Below the pieces are notes generated by a model. The model was not told the origin of the DNA, searched no databases, and worked only from the letters and a program-made list of their open reading frames with translations. A stretch of 64,000 nt of DNA from Blepharisma japonicum (lineage: Eukaryota > Ciliophora > Heterotrichea > Heterotrichida > Blepharismidae). The stretch spans positions 1 through 64,000 of the forward strand of contig CATKHK010000130.1 of NCBI GenBank assembly GCA_949751835.1, written 5' to 3'. Both the position numbers and the translations under genes were made by a program. This document shows positions 26,101-39,000 of the stretch, one piece after another (position 1 is the stretch's first letter; each line of letters begins with the position of its first letter).

Positions 26101-26839
26101 TTATGGAGAAAGTATGAATACTGTTCTAACGCAAGAAGTTTTAAGATTTAACAATCTCACCAGGACTGTCAGATCATCTCTTCAAGACTTGCTTAAAGCA
26201 ATTAAAGGACAAATTCCTATGTCCTCTATAATTGAAGCTACCTTACGTACTCTTTTTGATGGAAAAGTCCCTGAAATTTGGATGAAGGCGTCATATCCTT
26301 CTCTGAAACCGCTAGGAAGCTACATAGGAGATTTAAAGCAGAGGATTGAGTTTTTCAAAAAATGGATAAATGAAGGCACCCCAGTTGTATATGAGATCTC
26401 GAGATTTTATTTCACACAAAGTTTCTTAACAGGAGCTCTGCAAAACTATGCAAGGAAGTATACAATCCCTATTGATGAAATTAACTTCAATTATGAAGTA
26501 GTTCCAGATGAAAATCCGAAGAGGCCTGAGGATGGAGTTTTGGTTTCTGGATTGTTTTTGGAAGGGGCAAGATGGAGTTATAAGAAGAAGCAGCTGGCAG
26601 AGTCGAAGCCAAAGAAGCTCTTTACTGAATGTCCTATGATTTGGCTTAAACCTGGAGTAGAAATTATTAAGTTCCCTCATTATAGTTGTCCATTGTATAA
26701 GACCAGTGATAGAAGAGGAGAATTGAGCACGACAGGACACTCTACAAACTTTGTCATGTTTTTCAAGCTCGCTACTGATTTAGATCCTGCCCATTGGATT
26801 AAACGTGGCGTTGCATTGCTGACGCAACTTAATGATTAA
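14126..26839 (+). CDS. Axonemal dynein heavy chain, single-headed inner-arm type
   Basis: 4237 residues in one frame; TGA-Trp at 16697, 20105 and 21404 would otherwise split it (the last gives RLWVHEILRVF, a dynein signature). P-loops: AAA1 GPAGTGKTE (1556), AAA2 GLPFAGKSS (1837), AAA3 GNTGTGKT (2194), AAA4 GVGGSGRQS (2561). AAA1 Walker B is CFDEFNRI. The stalk coiled coils flank a microtubule-binding domain; the C-terminal region ends with GLFLEGARW. The motor moves doublet microtubules in cilia. Between AAA3 and AAA4 lies an EF-hand loop (DIDKNGKVETLDE, from 2472), known from DNAH7-type chains. Length and tail suit the DNAH3/7/12 group. A run of eight glycines (3951-3958) interrupts the C-terminal region. 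It appears complete and active; exact orthology needs a tree. Confidence 0.97.
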
Positions 26840-27015
26840 AATAAGTATTTTACAAATAATTTTATTCTCTTAATAATTATGTATTATGATAAAATAACGG
26901 GCATTTAACTGTCTCAATAGATAGCTATCTGTAGCATTAATAATATTTTCTTAAATAAAGTTCCAAAATTACTATACTCGAATTCTATTATGAATTAACA
27001 AAAATATTATTAGTA

Positions 27016-28347
27016 ATGGATGTTTTTAAAGAAAGAGAAATTATCGCGTTTGAGAATGTAGCAGAAGCAACCAACTTATTACAAAAAAGTTTATCAAGCC
27101 AAAAATTCGCAATTAGGCTGTGAGACTTCAGAAATAAGTCAGAGATCAATGAGGAGTATGGAGAACATTTGAGTAAAACACTGTCGCAGAACCTTACTCG
27201 CAAACAAAAAGTGGAAATCCAGAGGAGAAAAATAGAGAGTTTCACCCCAAATCGCAAAAATAAAGATAACGAAAAATTTTGCAATTCCAAGCATTTTCAC
27301 ATCCTCGACCCCAAAAAGAAACCTTTCCGAAAACAAAAGCAGATTTCTTTGGAAGAGAAATTAAAACAGCCAAACTTAAAGGATTTTAGGCTATTTGACT
27401 CCAAAAGCAGCTCCAATAAGTGCAACGCAGAGAGTAGTTCTCCAATTAAAAGTATGAGTAACGCCAGCATTCACATTGGAAATCTCAAAGAAAGTCTAAA
27501 AGATGACAGAGAACTCGAAAAAGCTGCTGATGATGCGAATGAGTATATAAACAGGCTTAAACAGAAAAAAAGCTTGTCAAGTGGAAATTTACTAAAAGCA
27601 GTTAAAAAGATCCCTGCTGAGAACAAAATACTTCCAGGGGAATTTAAATCTCTTACAAGTCGATCGTCTAACAAAGAAATATTTAGTGATAAAAGAAGCA
27701 AAGGAGGATCTCTTGCAAGTTCTAATAGAGCTTCATTAAAAGATACCTGCAAAGATATTTTGAAAAACAGGTCAACTCATTTTTTATCAAGTGAACCCAA
27801 TCCTCAAACACTAGAAGAAAATCATTCGCGTTTTCTTAGAAAAATTTTTTCTACAAGCCAGATAAATTTAACGCAAAAAAGATGCAATCTTCAAGATCTA
27901 AATCTCAAAAATAGACCAAACATATTTTTATTAGATACCAATTCGCACCATCTTAGCCAAAGTCCCATCAAAGAGTCCACATTTCTAACTTCAGTCCGAG
28001 AGTCAATTCATAGGGCTTCACAAGAATCAACATGAGTCTCAAATAGTAATCCTCCTACAAAACGAAGGTCAAGCAGTCCTCGAAAATCTTCTGAAATGAA
28101 TTTATTAAAAGATATGATTGACAAATGCTGAAAACTTGAAGAGAATACTAAGCATGAGAAAGAAGAGATTAAAGAAATTGGGAAAAAGATTGGAAATGAT
28201 ATTGGAAGTTTGCAAGAAAAACTCACTGAAAGCGAGCCAAAGTTCGAAAAAAGTGACATCAAAGTGATGGTTGAAGATTTTTATCATGAAAAGAAAGCTT
28301 TTATATATGGAAAAAGATATCAAGGTCTGTATATAATGAGCAAATAA
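27016..28347 (+). CDS. Basic, low-complexity protein with C-terminal coiled coil, unknown
   Basis: 443 residues from ATG 27016 to TAA 28345-28347, with TGA-Trp codons near both ends (for example IRLWDFRNKS, DKCWKLEE). The N-terminal ~50 residues look folded (VFKEREIIAFENVAEATNLL). The middle is Lys/Ser-rich and disordered with little conservation. The last ~90 residues form a predicted coiled coil (LLKDMIDKCWKLEENTKHEK...). I recognise no family. It lies 176 nt downstream of the dynein gene on the same strand, which may be chance. Such proteins are common among ciliate cytoskeletal components, but no function is claimed. Confidence 0.7.
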
Positions 28348-28490
28348 ATCGATTGATTTTAATAACTCTAATTAATGATACAAAACTTTTATAAATTTCA
28401 AATTTCCTGATTTTATTAAAATTTTATAGGCTTGGAAATCTTAATTTTAAAGATTTATGTTGCTTGCATAATAAAAGTCTAATAATTATC

Positions 28491-29237
28491 TTAATATTTC
28501 TGAGTTTCCTGCCTTGAAAAATTTGACCTAACTATAATGGATCCTGAATATTTTACTTTCTCACTATCCAAACACTTTGGTTTCATTTTATTTATGTCCT
28601 GCATAGTTATTTTTTCCTTATAATCATCTCTCAAAATTTTAATTTTCTTCCAATAAAGTCAAGGAACAGCACAATTATCTATATCAATAATTTCAAAAAT
28701 CCCTGATTTTTCATTTTCTTTTTTTACTTCTTCAGAGAGTTCTTCCCTTTTCACATATCCTATAGCTGGATCCTTTGTTTTCATTTTCCTCAAAGATACA
28801 AACGAGAAGAAAGGCATTTTCAGAAATTCATCATAATCTACATCATAAATCTGTGAAAAATACTTAAAAATAACTTTTACACCTTCTCGGTTCCTCACTA
28901 TTACCCCCGCTGAATCCCAATTTTCTTGAAAGTAGCCAAACTGATTAAGTAAGCTTTTGTATTTTTGAGAAAGATAACATTTTCCAATTAAGAGAGGGGA
29001 AAAACTTTTATAGCAAGCATGCTGCATAAAGACTAAGTCTCCTGTATCTAAAATATCTTCAATTGTGCTATCTGTTTTATATCCAAAATTCAGGCCATAT
29101 GATTTATTTCCTAGTCGTGAAGCATCTCTGAGTTCATCCCTTGCATCTTCATATTCTTTTATGCCTTGCTTTGAGAAATATAAAGCTGTCCCATATCCAA
29201 TGCCCAAAGCACCTACTAAAGCTAGACCAATTTTCAT
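28491..29237 (-). CDS. Membrane-anchored protein, possible papain/NlpC-like fold
   Basis: 248 residues; minus-strand frame from ATG 29237 through one TGA-Trp to TAA at 28491. An N-terminal hydrophobic segment (residues ~3-22, GLALVGALGIGYGTALYF) looks like a signal anchor. A globular region follows with DTGDLVFMQHACYKSF and then ENWDSAGVIVRN. The order GDLVF...WxxxGVIV resembles permuted papain-like (YiiX/NlpC-P60 type) amidases, where the second motif normally carries His (WSHVGIV); here that position is Ser or Ala, so activity would be doubtful. This family link is tentative. It lies 42 nt downstream of the SAM-domain gene on the same strand. Confidence 0.65.
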
Positions 29238-29279
29238 TAATTAAATTTTGTAAATTATAAATAAGGATTTAAATGAAAT

Positions 29280-30122
29280 TTAGCTCTTTCTCATCATCTT
29301 TAAAACGTTTTTCAATTCCTCTTCTTCTTCAGTTAATCTTATAGATCTATCGCTAACATCAGACGCAGGGTTGCTTGATATATTACCTTTTTCTTTAACT
29401 AGAGATGACTCTTTAGTATTTTTTGAAATTTTTACCTTTTGTTTACTATCAGATCCTTTTGGACTCTGCTTTTTAGTTGCTTTATTTACTCCTTTGCGTT
29501 TTTCTTGGCTTTCTTCTTCTTTTGATGCCATTTCTTCTTTTACAGCCCAAGGGCTAGAGTCTCTGAAAGATTTAGAAGTTTCATGAAATGGGTTATCTTC
29601 ATTGAAATCTTCTTCATCTTCACTTAATGCAGGTTTTTCTGTTTGCTGTATTTTATGGTTGCTTGATTCATCAATGAATTGCAAATAAACAGCTTCTTCC
29701 TGTCTTAAATTGCTATCAAAAATACAAGCAACGCTAATGCTTCCTCATACAAGTCCGTGCTTATCTTGAATAATTACTTTTTCTTCCTCTAATCCAAAAT
29801 ACCTTGCCACATCTTTTCGGAGGTTTTCAAAAGTATAAGATTGAAGGTCAGAAATCCTAACAGAGCATACTTGGCTTCTAAATTGTACTTCAATGATTGC
29901 TGAATTTATATTTTTTAATTCTTGAATTTTTCTCAAAATATATTTACGATCATGGACACGTTTGAACTTAAAATCAAAACGAAGATCCGCATCTGTGAGC
30001 TGTAGCAAGTCCTTTCCTTCGACTCCGTGATACAAAAACACTTCTTGAGCACCCGAGCAATTTATTACTTGAAGTCATTGCACTACATCACTAACTGACC
30101 ATTGTAATGGATTTCTAATCAT
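29280..30122 (-). CDS. SAM-domain protein
   Basis: 280 residues. ATG at 30122; the frame uses TGA for Trp in the SAM domain and at the junction near 29745. Residues ~5-70 are a sterile alpha motif: NPLQWSVSDVVQWLQ, then GVEGKDLLQLTDADL, with the usual W-x-x-x-x-V-x-x-W-L spacing. SAM domains mediate protein-protein oligomerisation. Next comes a beta-rich segment (~72-130, SQVCSVRISDLQSYTF...VIIQDKHGLV) that may be ubiquitin-like or PB1-like. The C-terminal half is acidic and Lys/Ser-rich, probably disordered. Likely an adaptor; partners unknown. Confidence 0.8.
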
Positions 30123-31124
30123 TAATTTTAGAGGTATATTTATTATGAAGACTGAGCCGAATAATTGAATAGGTTTAATTACATCTCATTTGCAATAAGG
30201 TAATATAAACTAACAATCTAGCATAAAGTTTAAATTTTATGAAAAAATCCATTTGAAAATTAGCGACTTCAGTGTTTTTCTAAAAGTTTCATTTGAAAGG
30301 AACTTTTTATAATAATTTAAAAAATAATGTTTAAAAATAATTGATTTAAACATTTTAATAATTAATAAAAGGATTTTAATTTTTATATTGATATTCTAAT
30401 TTTATTTTGAACTAATTATTATATCAATAAATTATGTTGGATTTCATGCACTGAGAATAAGAATTAAATAACAAATTAAAATAAAAATAAAAATTAGAAA
30501 ATTAATTAATTTTAATAAAGTTTGAAAATATCATGATAGCTATCAAAAATTCTTTATTTACAGTAAGTATAGAAATGATGCCATAAATGCAATTAAAGTT
30601 CAATACTAAAGAATTAACTGTGGAAAAATGATTTTATTTAAAAAATCGAAGATATCATAATTATTTCATATAGAATAAAATTTAAATAAAGTGTCAATTA
30701 AATAATAAAAATCAATGCAAATCTTGTATTTTTTAGGGTTTACAATATCTCAAAATTTAATTTTTGAAAATCTCAAAAGAAATTTTGTTAATTCTTATTG
30801 AAGTTTTCAACAGATCTTTGAGAACGACAGCAAATTTGATAAATTTAAATTTAATGTTTTTTATTTTCGAATTAGAATTGCTTCATCTAAGTCATAATAG
30901 TTTAATGTTGATATCCTTATAAAAATATGTCATTTTCTAATCAGTAATTTTAATGTCTTAAATGGCAGATAATAGCAATAGCATCTTCGTTCTTTATAAG
31001 AAAGAAAAATCAAAATATTTTATTAAAATTTAATAATTACTTTGAATTGGTAAGAATCAAAATTAATCATTTAAATATTGGTTATTATAACATTAAGTGC
31101 TAATTAATAAAAATAATTCATAAA
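30123..31124. other. 1-kb AT-rich gene-free region
   Basis: The region is very AT-rich with many TAA/TAG triplets in every frame. I see no gene fragment, hairpin RNA, or clear repeat. It separates the divergent SAM-domain gene and the first PAS/TmcB-like gene, so it should contain promoters for both. Confidence 0.6.
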
Positions 31125-34100
31125 TGCCTATTAAAACAAAAGATTCTTTACTTGATGAAGATGATATATTAGGCTATATTTCCAGCAAATCGACATACGC
31201 TAAGCTGAGATATAGGATATTGATTTATTTTGAAAAAATTTTCCAAGAAAAATACAATCATAGATTGAAGTGAAAAGATCAGTTATTTCTGGAAATTTCG
31301 ATAAATGTGATCATCACAATCCAGATGATTACATTCGCATGGTATCCAAACATGAATATAAGTGGTTGGGACAGCTATTCTCAGTTCTGAAATCTTATTG
31401 GTTATATAAGTCCAGACTCCCTTTTTGCGGACTTGGGAATTTATGAAGTTTCTTTCTATACAGTTATAGGCACTATTGGCTATTGCTTGTTTTGTTTGAT
31501 ACTAATTGCAGTCTTAGGTTGCCTTAATCAGAAAATCCCTTGAATCTTAATTGCGATTCCGAGAAAGATTCTTATGATTTTAAACACAGTCATGTTTATC
31601 CCAAGTGTAAGCATTCTATTAACTGTTTTCAAATATTCATCATTTGACTATTCAGATTGCATAGAATACTCGAGCATTAATGATGTTAGCAAACTTAATT
31701 TTGGCCCAGGAGGAGCACTACTCTCTTTAATTTTTTTGATATTTTTGCTATTTATCATTTTATTTTCGGAAATCTTTACTTCTGATATTAGGCACTCTTC
31801 ATGCCAAAAAAACATTAGAGCGAGATCTAATTCAAAAATAGATATTCATATAATTCTTTTCTGCTATATAGAATGCATTCTTTATGTATTTTTTGGTGGA
31901 GATCATATAAAATATTTCGAAATCATACTAATGATTTTTTCTGCAGCAATTTTATGAGAAACTCTACGCTTTTTGCCGTATTTTAACCTTACAGGGAATG
32001 CAATTCAAGCATGCAAAATGTTTATTATTTCATGCACTTTGCTATTCTTTTTAATTGGAGAAACAATGGATAATGGCTCTGTTATTATTTTACTTGAACT
32101 ATTTGTTCTCCCACCTCTTACTATTCTTGTTATTAAAAAGGTGAAAAACAACTTTCTTGCATTATCACAACATGATAAAATACCTAATGATCAATATGAA
32201 TTCGAACAAATTGTAAGGCATTTATTAGTTAACAAACAATTAGAAGATAAAATCTCAGTTATTAAGCTCTTTACAAATTGCTATAAAAAATCATTTGAAA
32301 GAGACAAAATGCTTACTATATGAGAAGCCAATTATTGTCTATATATCCTAAAAGATGAAAGACTCGCAAGAATAAAACTTGCAAAAGCTGCTGATGCAAG
32401 GTCAAGCTTTGAAGGCGACATCCATACTTTGAGACTCTCAAACAAAATACTCGAATCCAATTCTTCATCCTTAGCTGAAGTTCACTATTTAAGCTATTTG
32501 CAGGACCTTGACAAAGTTAAGCACATGGATGAAGAAGTCTGCATTTTATTAATAGATTTATGAACTGAAATCAACATGAGAATTCCCAACACTCAAAAAT
32601 TAGTGAAACTTGTTTATAAAATATACGACTTAATTACCAATATTAAGACACTCTATTCAATGCTCTCATCTAAGCATAAACAGACAGAGGTGTACGATCT
32701 TTATGGGTCATTCTTAGAAAATATTTTACGTGATATAGAGCAGAGTGAGATGATCAATCGAAAAAAAACTGCATTTAAAAATTCACTAGACCTTTTAGTT
32801 GAAGAAAATAAAAAATTAAATATGTTTGGAGAAAGAAATGCAATCATTCTAATTTCTGCAAATTCTGAGTCTTTTGGAATAATAGCTTATATGAATCAAA
32901 ATGCAGGAGATATTTTAAAAATACCTTTTGAATCTGGGATAGGGGTACCACTATCATATTTTATTCCAAAGCCTTTTGACCATAATCATGATAAGCAAAT
33001 GAAAGAATTCTTTAATAGCTGCACAACAACTGAAGTCTCTACTCACTTGAATCTTTTTCTTCAAAACCAACAAGGATTCCTTGTTGAGTGCAAATTTATA
33101 ATTAGATTAACTGCTGTAGAAAATCGTGCATATATATTAGCATCCTTTCGGAAACGAAATTCAAAGAGAGAAATCGCCTTGATTTCTGATAAAGGCTTAA
33201 TTTATAGCCATTCTGAAAGATTTCCTTTTTATATTGGACAAAACAATTATTCGATTAGAAATAAGCATTTATCGGATATAATTCCAAATTTTGATATTTC
33301 CATTATGGATGTGTGCTCTCCTTTAATAGTCTCTTCTGAAGACAAAGAAATGCTGTTTGTACATCTGATACGTAAATTCAGAGCTGCTGAAATCCATATT
33401 TTAGCTGTAATTTATGATGAAAAAGAAATTCACCTATGAAAAGAAGGTCATGAAACTGAGCAAATAGAATTCTTTGGAAATGCCTATTTTAGTGAAATGA
33501 AAACAGAAGGAAGCAAAACATATGAAGGAGATATTAGCATAAGTGAATTAATACATTCAAAAGATAGAGTTAAATTTATTAGCGTTAATAGCTCGACAAT
33601 AAATTTAGGTGACGAAACAAGTCATACACAAATTATGTACGAAACAACTATGGAAGAAAGCAAAGCAATTCTGAATTCAAAGTCGCAATCGACTTTGAAT
33701 TTTAATGGAAATACATCTTCAAATAGTAATTCAAAAAGTAACCGTTATGTAGGGTTTGCTTATAAAATCCTTAGCAATTCTGAAAATAAACTCAAGATTT
33801 TTACATGAATTTTATTTTTTTCAGTAATTTATATACAGATCGCAGCTGTGATAGGAACAAATATAGGGATTGTTGTTTATATGCATAATAATATTGCTCA
33901 AGCAAGTACTGCTAACTCTTTTGGCCATTTAGGAACTCTGCTGTGCTCTCTTGGAAGCTTGGTAAATAAAGCTATTGAGCTTAATATTGATTTCGCCAAA
34001 AATAGCGAATCATTTGAAAATGATTTATCTTTTTTTAATAGCACAATAAATGTGCTCATTGGCGTAGAAAATTCCATGCTAAACGATTTAGACAACTTAC

Positions 34101-35377
34101 ACTATTGTTCTTCTTCTGAAATTATTCTTGATCCAAGAATTCCTATATGAGATATTAATGATGAAGATTTTATTACCTACCAAAATCTTTATGATGGTAT
34201 TCAAAGGTATATCAATAATGTAACTATAATATAGTGCATAAATTTTCTTGAATCTCTGAAGAAGAGTCAAATTGCAATGGATAGTTTTAATTTTATCTTA
34301 TTCAATGGTCTAGGCTACTTATATGACTACATAAAAATATCGACAAAAAATTGAGTTCAATGCGAAAATGATAGAATTAAATCAATAGTGACAAATATTG
34401 CTGCTCTTTTAAATGTTGCCATAGTAATTTTAGTAGTCTTTCAAGCATTTTTAATTGGATATATTATATATATCAATAAAGGAATGAATATCTATTGGAA
34501 TTTTATTAAACTTAGCTCGCAAGCTTCATATTTAGAATTAAAACGAGCTCTCTTGGAAAGACTTTCAACTATTCATGGTCTTGATTATGAAAAAGACTAT
34601 TCACCTACCAAAAAAGGTGATTCAAAGTCTGAAATTCTACCACATATATACTGAAGATATATAAGAAAACTTTTGGTGTTTTTCATTATTTCTGCATCTT
34701 ATTATTTTTTAATTGAATTTCATTTATATAAAGACTGCAGCAGCTACATAAAAAATAGGCCTAAACTACTTTACAATTTTATAACACGAGAATCTAGCAT
34801 TTTACGTATAAATATTGCAAGCTATAGTGAACTTGAATCTCTCATGATGCTTTTTTATCATAATATTAATATAAAAAATCAAAGTAAACTGATCGAAGAT
34901 GAAATAAAAATGTACAAAGAAAGCTTAAACGATCTCAGAGATGATAAATATCTGGACTTAATTTCAGACCAATTAAAAAAAAGATTATTTGAGGAAATAG
35001 ATACAACCGTTGATTTATTGAAATATGGACTTTCTTCAACTTCTTTTACAACCAGTTATCAGTCTTTATATTTTTTCAATCAATCAGAAGGCTCTATAAT
35101 CAAACAAAATATATGAGAAATAGAAAATGAATTAATTTTTGAATTCAATATAGCAGATGATGATTCAAAAAGTATTATTAATTATCAGTTAAGCATGATT
35201 ATTTACGTTACTGTAGGATATTCTATATTGCTAATAATTTTATACCTATTCTATTATGTCCCCTTTCTGTATAAAGAGAAAAAATTGCTTAAGAAACTAA
35301 AGATTTTGCCGATGATTATTCCAAGCTCTCAGATAAGTTCGAAGGAAGAAACAGAATTTTTAGCTGGATCGTATTAG
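31125..35377 (+). CDS. PAS/TmcB-like multi-pass membrane protein, copy A (start out of frame)
   Basis: About 1400 residues, ending at TAG 35375-35377, crossing many TGA-Trp codons and three 15-nt introns (33738, 33824, 34220). Architecture: N-terminal block of ~6 transmembrane helices, a helical cytoplasmic middle, a PAS-like sensor domain (GIIAYMNQNAGDILKIPF, FIPKPFDHNHD, then LTAVENRAYILASF), and a C-terminal block of further TM helices around a helical domain. This is the ciliate family related to Dictyostelium TmcB/TmcC, which is expanded in heterotrichs; PAS folds usually sense ligands or redox state. Oddity: the ATG at 31125 that matches copy B is one base out of frame with the rest (a run of A is one shorter than in B), and a TAA precedes the frame at 31133. 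Either a real frameshift, a sequence error, or a downstream start. Confidence 0.8.
33738..33752 (+). other. 15-nt intron 1 of copy A
   Basis: GT...AG segment (gtaaccgttatgtag) at the same place as the stop-containing intron at 38725 in copy B. It holds no stop, so open-frame inspection alone would miss it. Confidence 0.75.
33824..33838 (+). other. 15-nt intron 2 of copy A
   Basis: gtaatttatatacag, aligned with the 15-nt intron at 38811 in copy B, inside a predicted membrane segment. Confidence 0.75.
34220..34234 (+). other. 15-nt intron 3 of copy A
   Basis: gtaactataatatag carries an in-frame TAG. Removing it joins RYINN to CINFLESLK, and copy B has a matching intron at 39207. Confidence 0.85.
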
Positions 35378-36089
35378 ACAGATTTTCAGCAAAATTATTA
35401 TAATAGATTTAATTTTAATAATTTATATTTATTCCAACATTATTAAATCAAGCAAAAAAATATTCAATTATTACTATAATTTTTTATTTGATTTTCTTAC
35501 TTTCAATTGCAATATGGATTTATGTTTAGCAAAAAAATTGGAGCATAGAACAACCAATTTTATCAAATCAATAAAGCTTAATGTTATAATGCTGTACATC
35601 TCCTAAGAATCTGAATCTGGACTAAAATTCATAAAACAGTTGCAATGATTATATTCTTTAAGAGAAAATGGTCAAAGTAAAATACAGAATTTTTTACTTA
35701 CCATTATCAATTCAAGCACTCCATTCATAGTTAAAATAAGGATCACAAAAGCAAATAACTGCGAACACACAAATTATAAATTTAAAAAACATTTAATTTT
35801 ATTTAGTTAAGTTTAGACTTATAAATCTCATGAATTTTCATTAAGTTATTTCAAGTCAAACTTTTTATTTAAATAAATAAATAGATACTTATATAAAATG
35901 ATGCCATTTGCATAGATTTATTATTTAGCCATTGTTTAGTATTCTATTTGTAAATATTAAAAAAGTCTTATGAAATACTACCATAATCTATTCCTACTTT
36001 TCAATCTAAGTTAATTTTTATTGCCGCTAATATTCTGATATATATCCATAGTTTTATGAGTTAATGCTGGTTAAAATGGGCATAACCGA
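35378..36089. other. AT-rich spacer between tandem copies
   Basis: About 710 bases with no open frame or repeat that I can recognise. It should hold the 3' end of copy A and the promoter of copy B. Confidence 0.55.
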
Positions 36090-39000
36090 ATGACTAATAA
36101 AATAAAAAATTCAATGCCTCTGAAAACAAAAGATTCATTGCTGGATGAAGATGACATATTAGGCTACATCGCAAACAAATCAACATATGAGAAATTCAGA
36201 TTTCGAATTTTAATTTACTTTGAAAAAATATTTCAAACCAAATATAATCATCGGATGAAGCAAAACGAGCAAGTCTTTCTAGAAATTTTAATAAATATTA
36301 TACTTACAATTCAAATGATTACCTTTGCATGATATCCAAAAATGAATATCAACAGCTGGGATTCTTATTCTCAATTCTTCAATCTTATTGGCTATGTAAG
36401 CCCTGATACGCTTTTAGCCGATCTAGGAATTTATGAAGTGGCCTTTTATACAATTATAAGCGCTATTAGCTATTGTATGCTTTGCTTAATACTAATTGCA
36501 ATATTAGGATGCCTCAACCATAAAATTCCTTGAATTCTGATAGTAATTCCTAGAAGAATTTTGGCGATTCTAAACACAGTAATGTTCATTCCAAGCTCAA
36601 TGATATTGCTAGTAATCTTTAAATATTCAGTATTTGAATATTCAGATGTTCCTGAGTATTCTAAAATATCTGATCCTCAAACTTTGAATTTTGGCCCATT
36701 TGGAGGGCTGATTTCTCTTATTTTTTTGATATTTCTGATAATTATTATCTTATTTTCAGAAATTTTTACTTCTGACATTAGGCATTCTTCATGCAAAAAA
36801 AATATTAGGGCTCGATCTAATTCTAATGTAGATATTCATATAATACTTTTCAGTTACTTAGAATGCTCCTTTTATGTATTCTTTGGCGGAAATCATGTAA
36901 AATATTATGAAATTATATTGATGATTTTTTCTTCAGTGGTTTTATACGAAGCAATTAACTGTTTACCGTATTTTAATTTGATTTCTAATACAATTCAAGC
37001 ATGCAAAATGTTTATTATTTCATGCACCCTATTGTTTTTTATAATCGGAGAATCAGCTGATAATGGAAATATGATATTTTTACTTATGCTATTTGTTCTG
37101 CCGCCACTTACTATCCTTATTATCAGAAAAGTAAAAAACAATTTTCTTGCATTATCGCGGCTTGATAAAATTCCTAATGATCAATATGAATTTGAGAGAA
37201 CAATTAGGCATTTGCTAATCAATAAAAAATTAGAAAATAAAATATCAGTTATAAAACTATTTACTGACTGCTATAGAAAATCATTTGAAAGAGACAAAAT
37301 GCTAATCGTATGAGAAACCAATTATTGTCTGCACATATTAAAAGATGAAAGACTTGCAAGAATTAAGCTCACGAAAGCAGCTGATTCTAAATCAAGCTTT
37401 GAGGGAGATATTCATGCTATAAAACTTGCAATTAAAGTATCAGAAGCAAACTCATCAACACTATCTGAGATTCATTATTTGAGTTACTTGCAAGATCTAG
37501 ACAAAGTTAAGCATATGGATGAAGAAGTCTGCATTATAATGATTGATTTATTTACAGAAATGGGCATGAAAAATCCTAATATCGAAAAACTGGTTAAATT
37601 AGTCTACCGTGTGCATGACTTGATTACTCAAATAAAAATACTCTATTCCTTCTTAATTAATAAGCATTCGCAATCGGAAGTTTATTGTCTTTATGGATCA
37701 TTTTTAGAAAATATTTTAGGTGATGTTGGCCAAAATGATATGATATTAAGGAAAAAAAGTGCACTTAAAAATTCGCTAGATCTCGCAGTGGATGATGACA
37801 AGAATTTGAATATTTTTGGAGAAAGAAATGGAATAATTTTGATTTCAGCAAATTTGGAGTCTTTTGGTATAATTGCCTATATGAATGAAAACGCTTGCGA
37901 TGTTTTAAAAATTCCGTTTAAAGATGGGATGGGAACACATTTGTCTAGCTTTATCCCAAAACCATATGATCACGGCCATGATCAAAGCATGAAGGATTTT
38001 TTCTACTCCTGCACAACAACTGAAATAACCAGCCATTCAACGCTTTTTCTGCAAACTATGCAGGGATACCTTATTGAACTGAAGTTCATAATAAAATTAA
38101 CTGCTGTCGATAATAGGGCATATATCTTAGCATCATTATTGAAAAAAAATACATCAAGAGAATTTGCTGTGATTTCTGAGACAGGGCTAGTTTATAACTA
38201 TTCTCTGCATTTTCCTCTTTATATAGGGCATAAAGAGAATAATATTAGAAATAAGTATTTGTCTGACCTGATCCCAAACTTTGATATCTCAATTATGGAG
38301 CCGTGCTCTCCATTGAAAGTCACTTATACAGGGAAAGAAATCTTACTTGTTCATTTAATAAGAAAGCTCAGGACAACTCAAATTCACATCTTAGCTGTTA
38401 TTCATGATCCTAAAGAAATTAATTTATGAAAAGAAGGTCATGAGGCTGAACAAATAGAGTTTTTTGGTAAAGTTTGCAAAAATAGCGAGATTGAATCCTT
38501 AAATGCAGAAGAAAATGGCGCTATAGTATTAAGGATTTCTCATGAAAGAGTGAAATTCATAAGCACTGATAATACAGCCACAATAAACTTTACAGGAGAT
38601 GACATAGTTAATACAAACATTCAGAATACCTCAGCTTTTGAAGAAAATAAAGCAATGATTAGCTCAAAGTCACAGTCAACTTCAAATCCCCATGAAAGCT
38701 TAACTTCCACTTATAACAGCAAAAGTATCTTTTAAGCAGTATCTGGCTATAATATTCTTCATCACTCAGTCAAGAAGCTCACAATTTTTACTTGAATTTT
38801 ATTATTTTCAGTACTTTCTATATAGATCATCGCAGTTATATGCACAAATTTAGCAATAGTTATTTATATGTACAACGATATTATTCAAACTAGTACTATT
38901 GATACCTTTTCCCACTTAGGCACACTTTTATATTCACTAAGTAGCGCAGCAAATAAAGCTATCGAATTGCAAAAAGTAGTTTCTCTATCTAATAAACCTT

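Noticed and set aside
30123-31124. Hidden mobile element or internally eliminated sequence in the 1-kb gap
   Set aside because: No terminal inverted repeats, TA-flanked boundaries or coding remnants could be seen by eye.
31125-31145. Programmed ribosomal frameshift at the start of copy A
   Set aside because: No slippery heptamer with a downstream structure is evident, and copy B needs no shift; a one-base difference in an A run is simpler.
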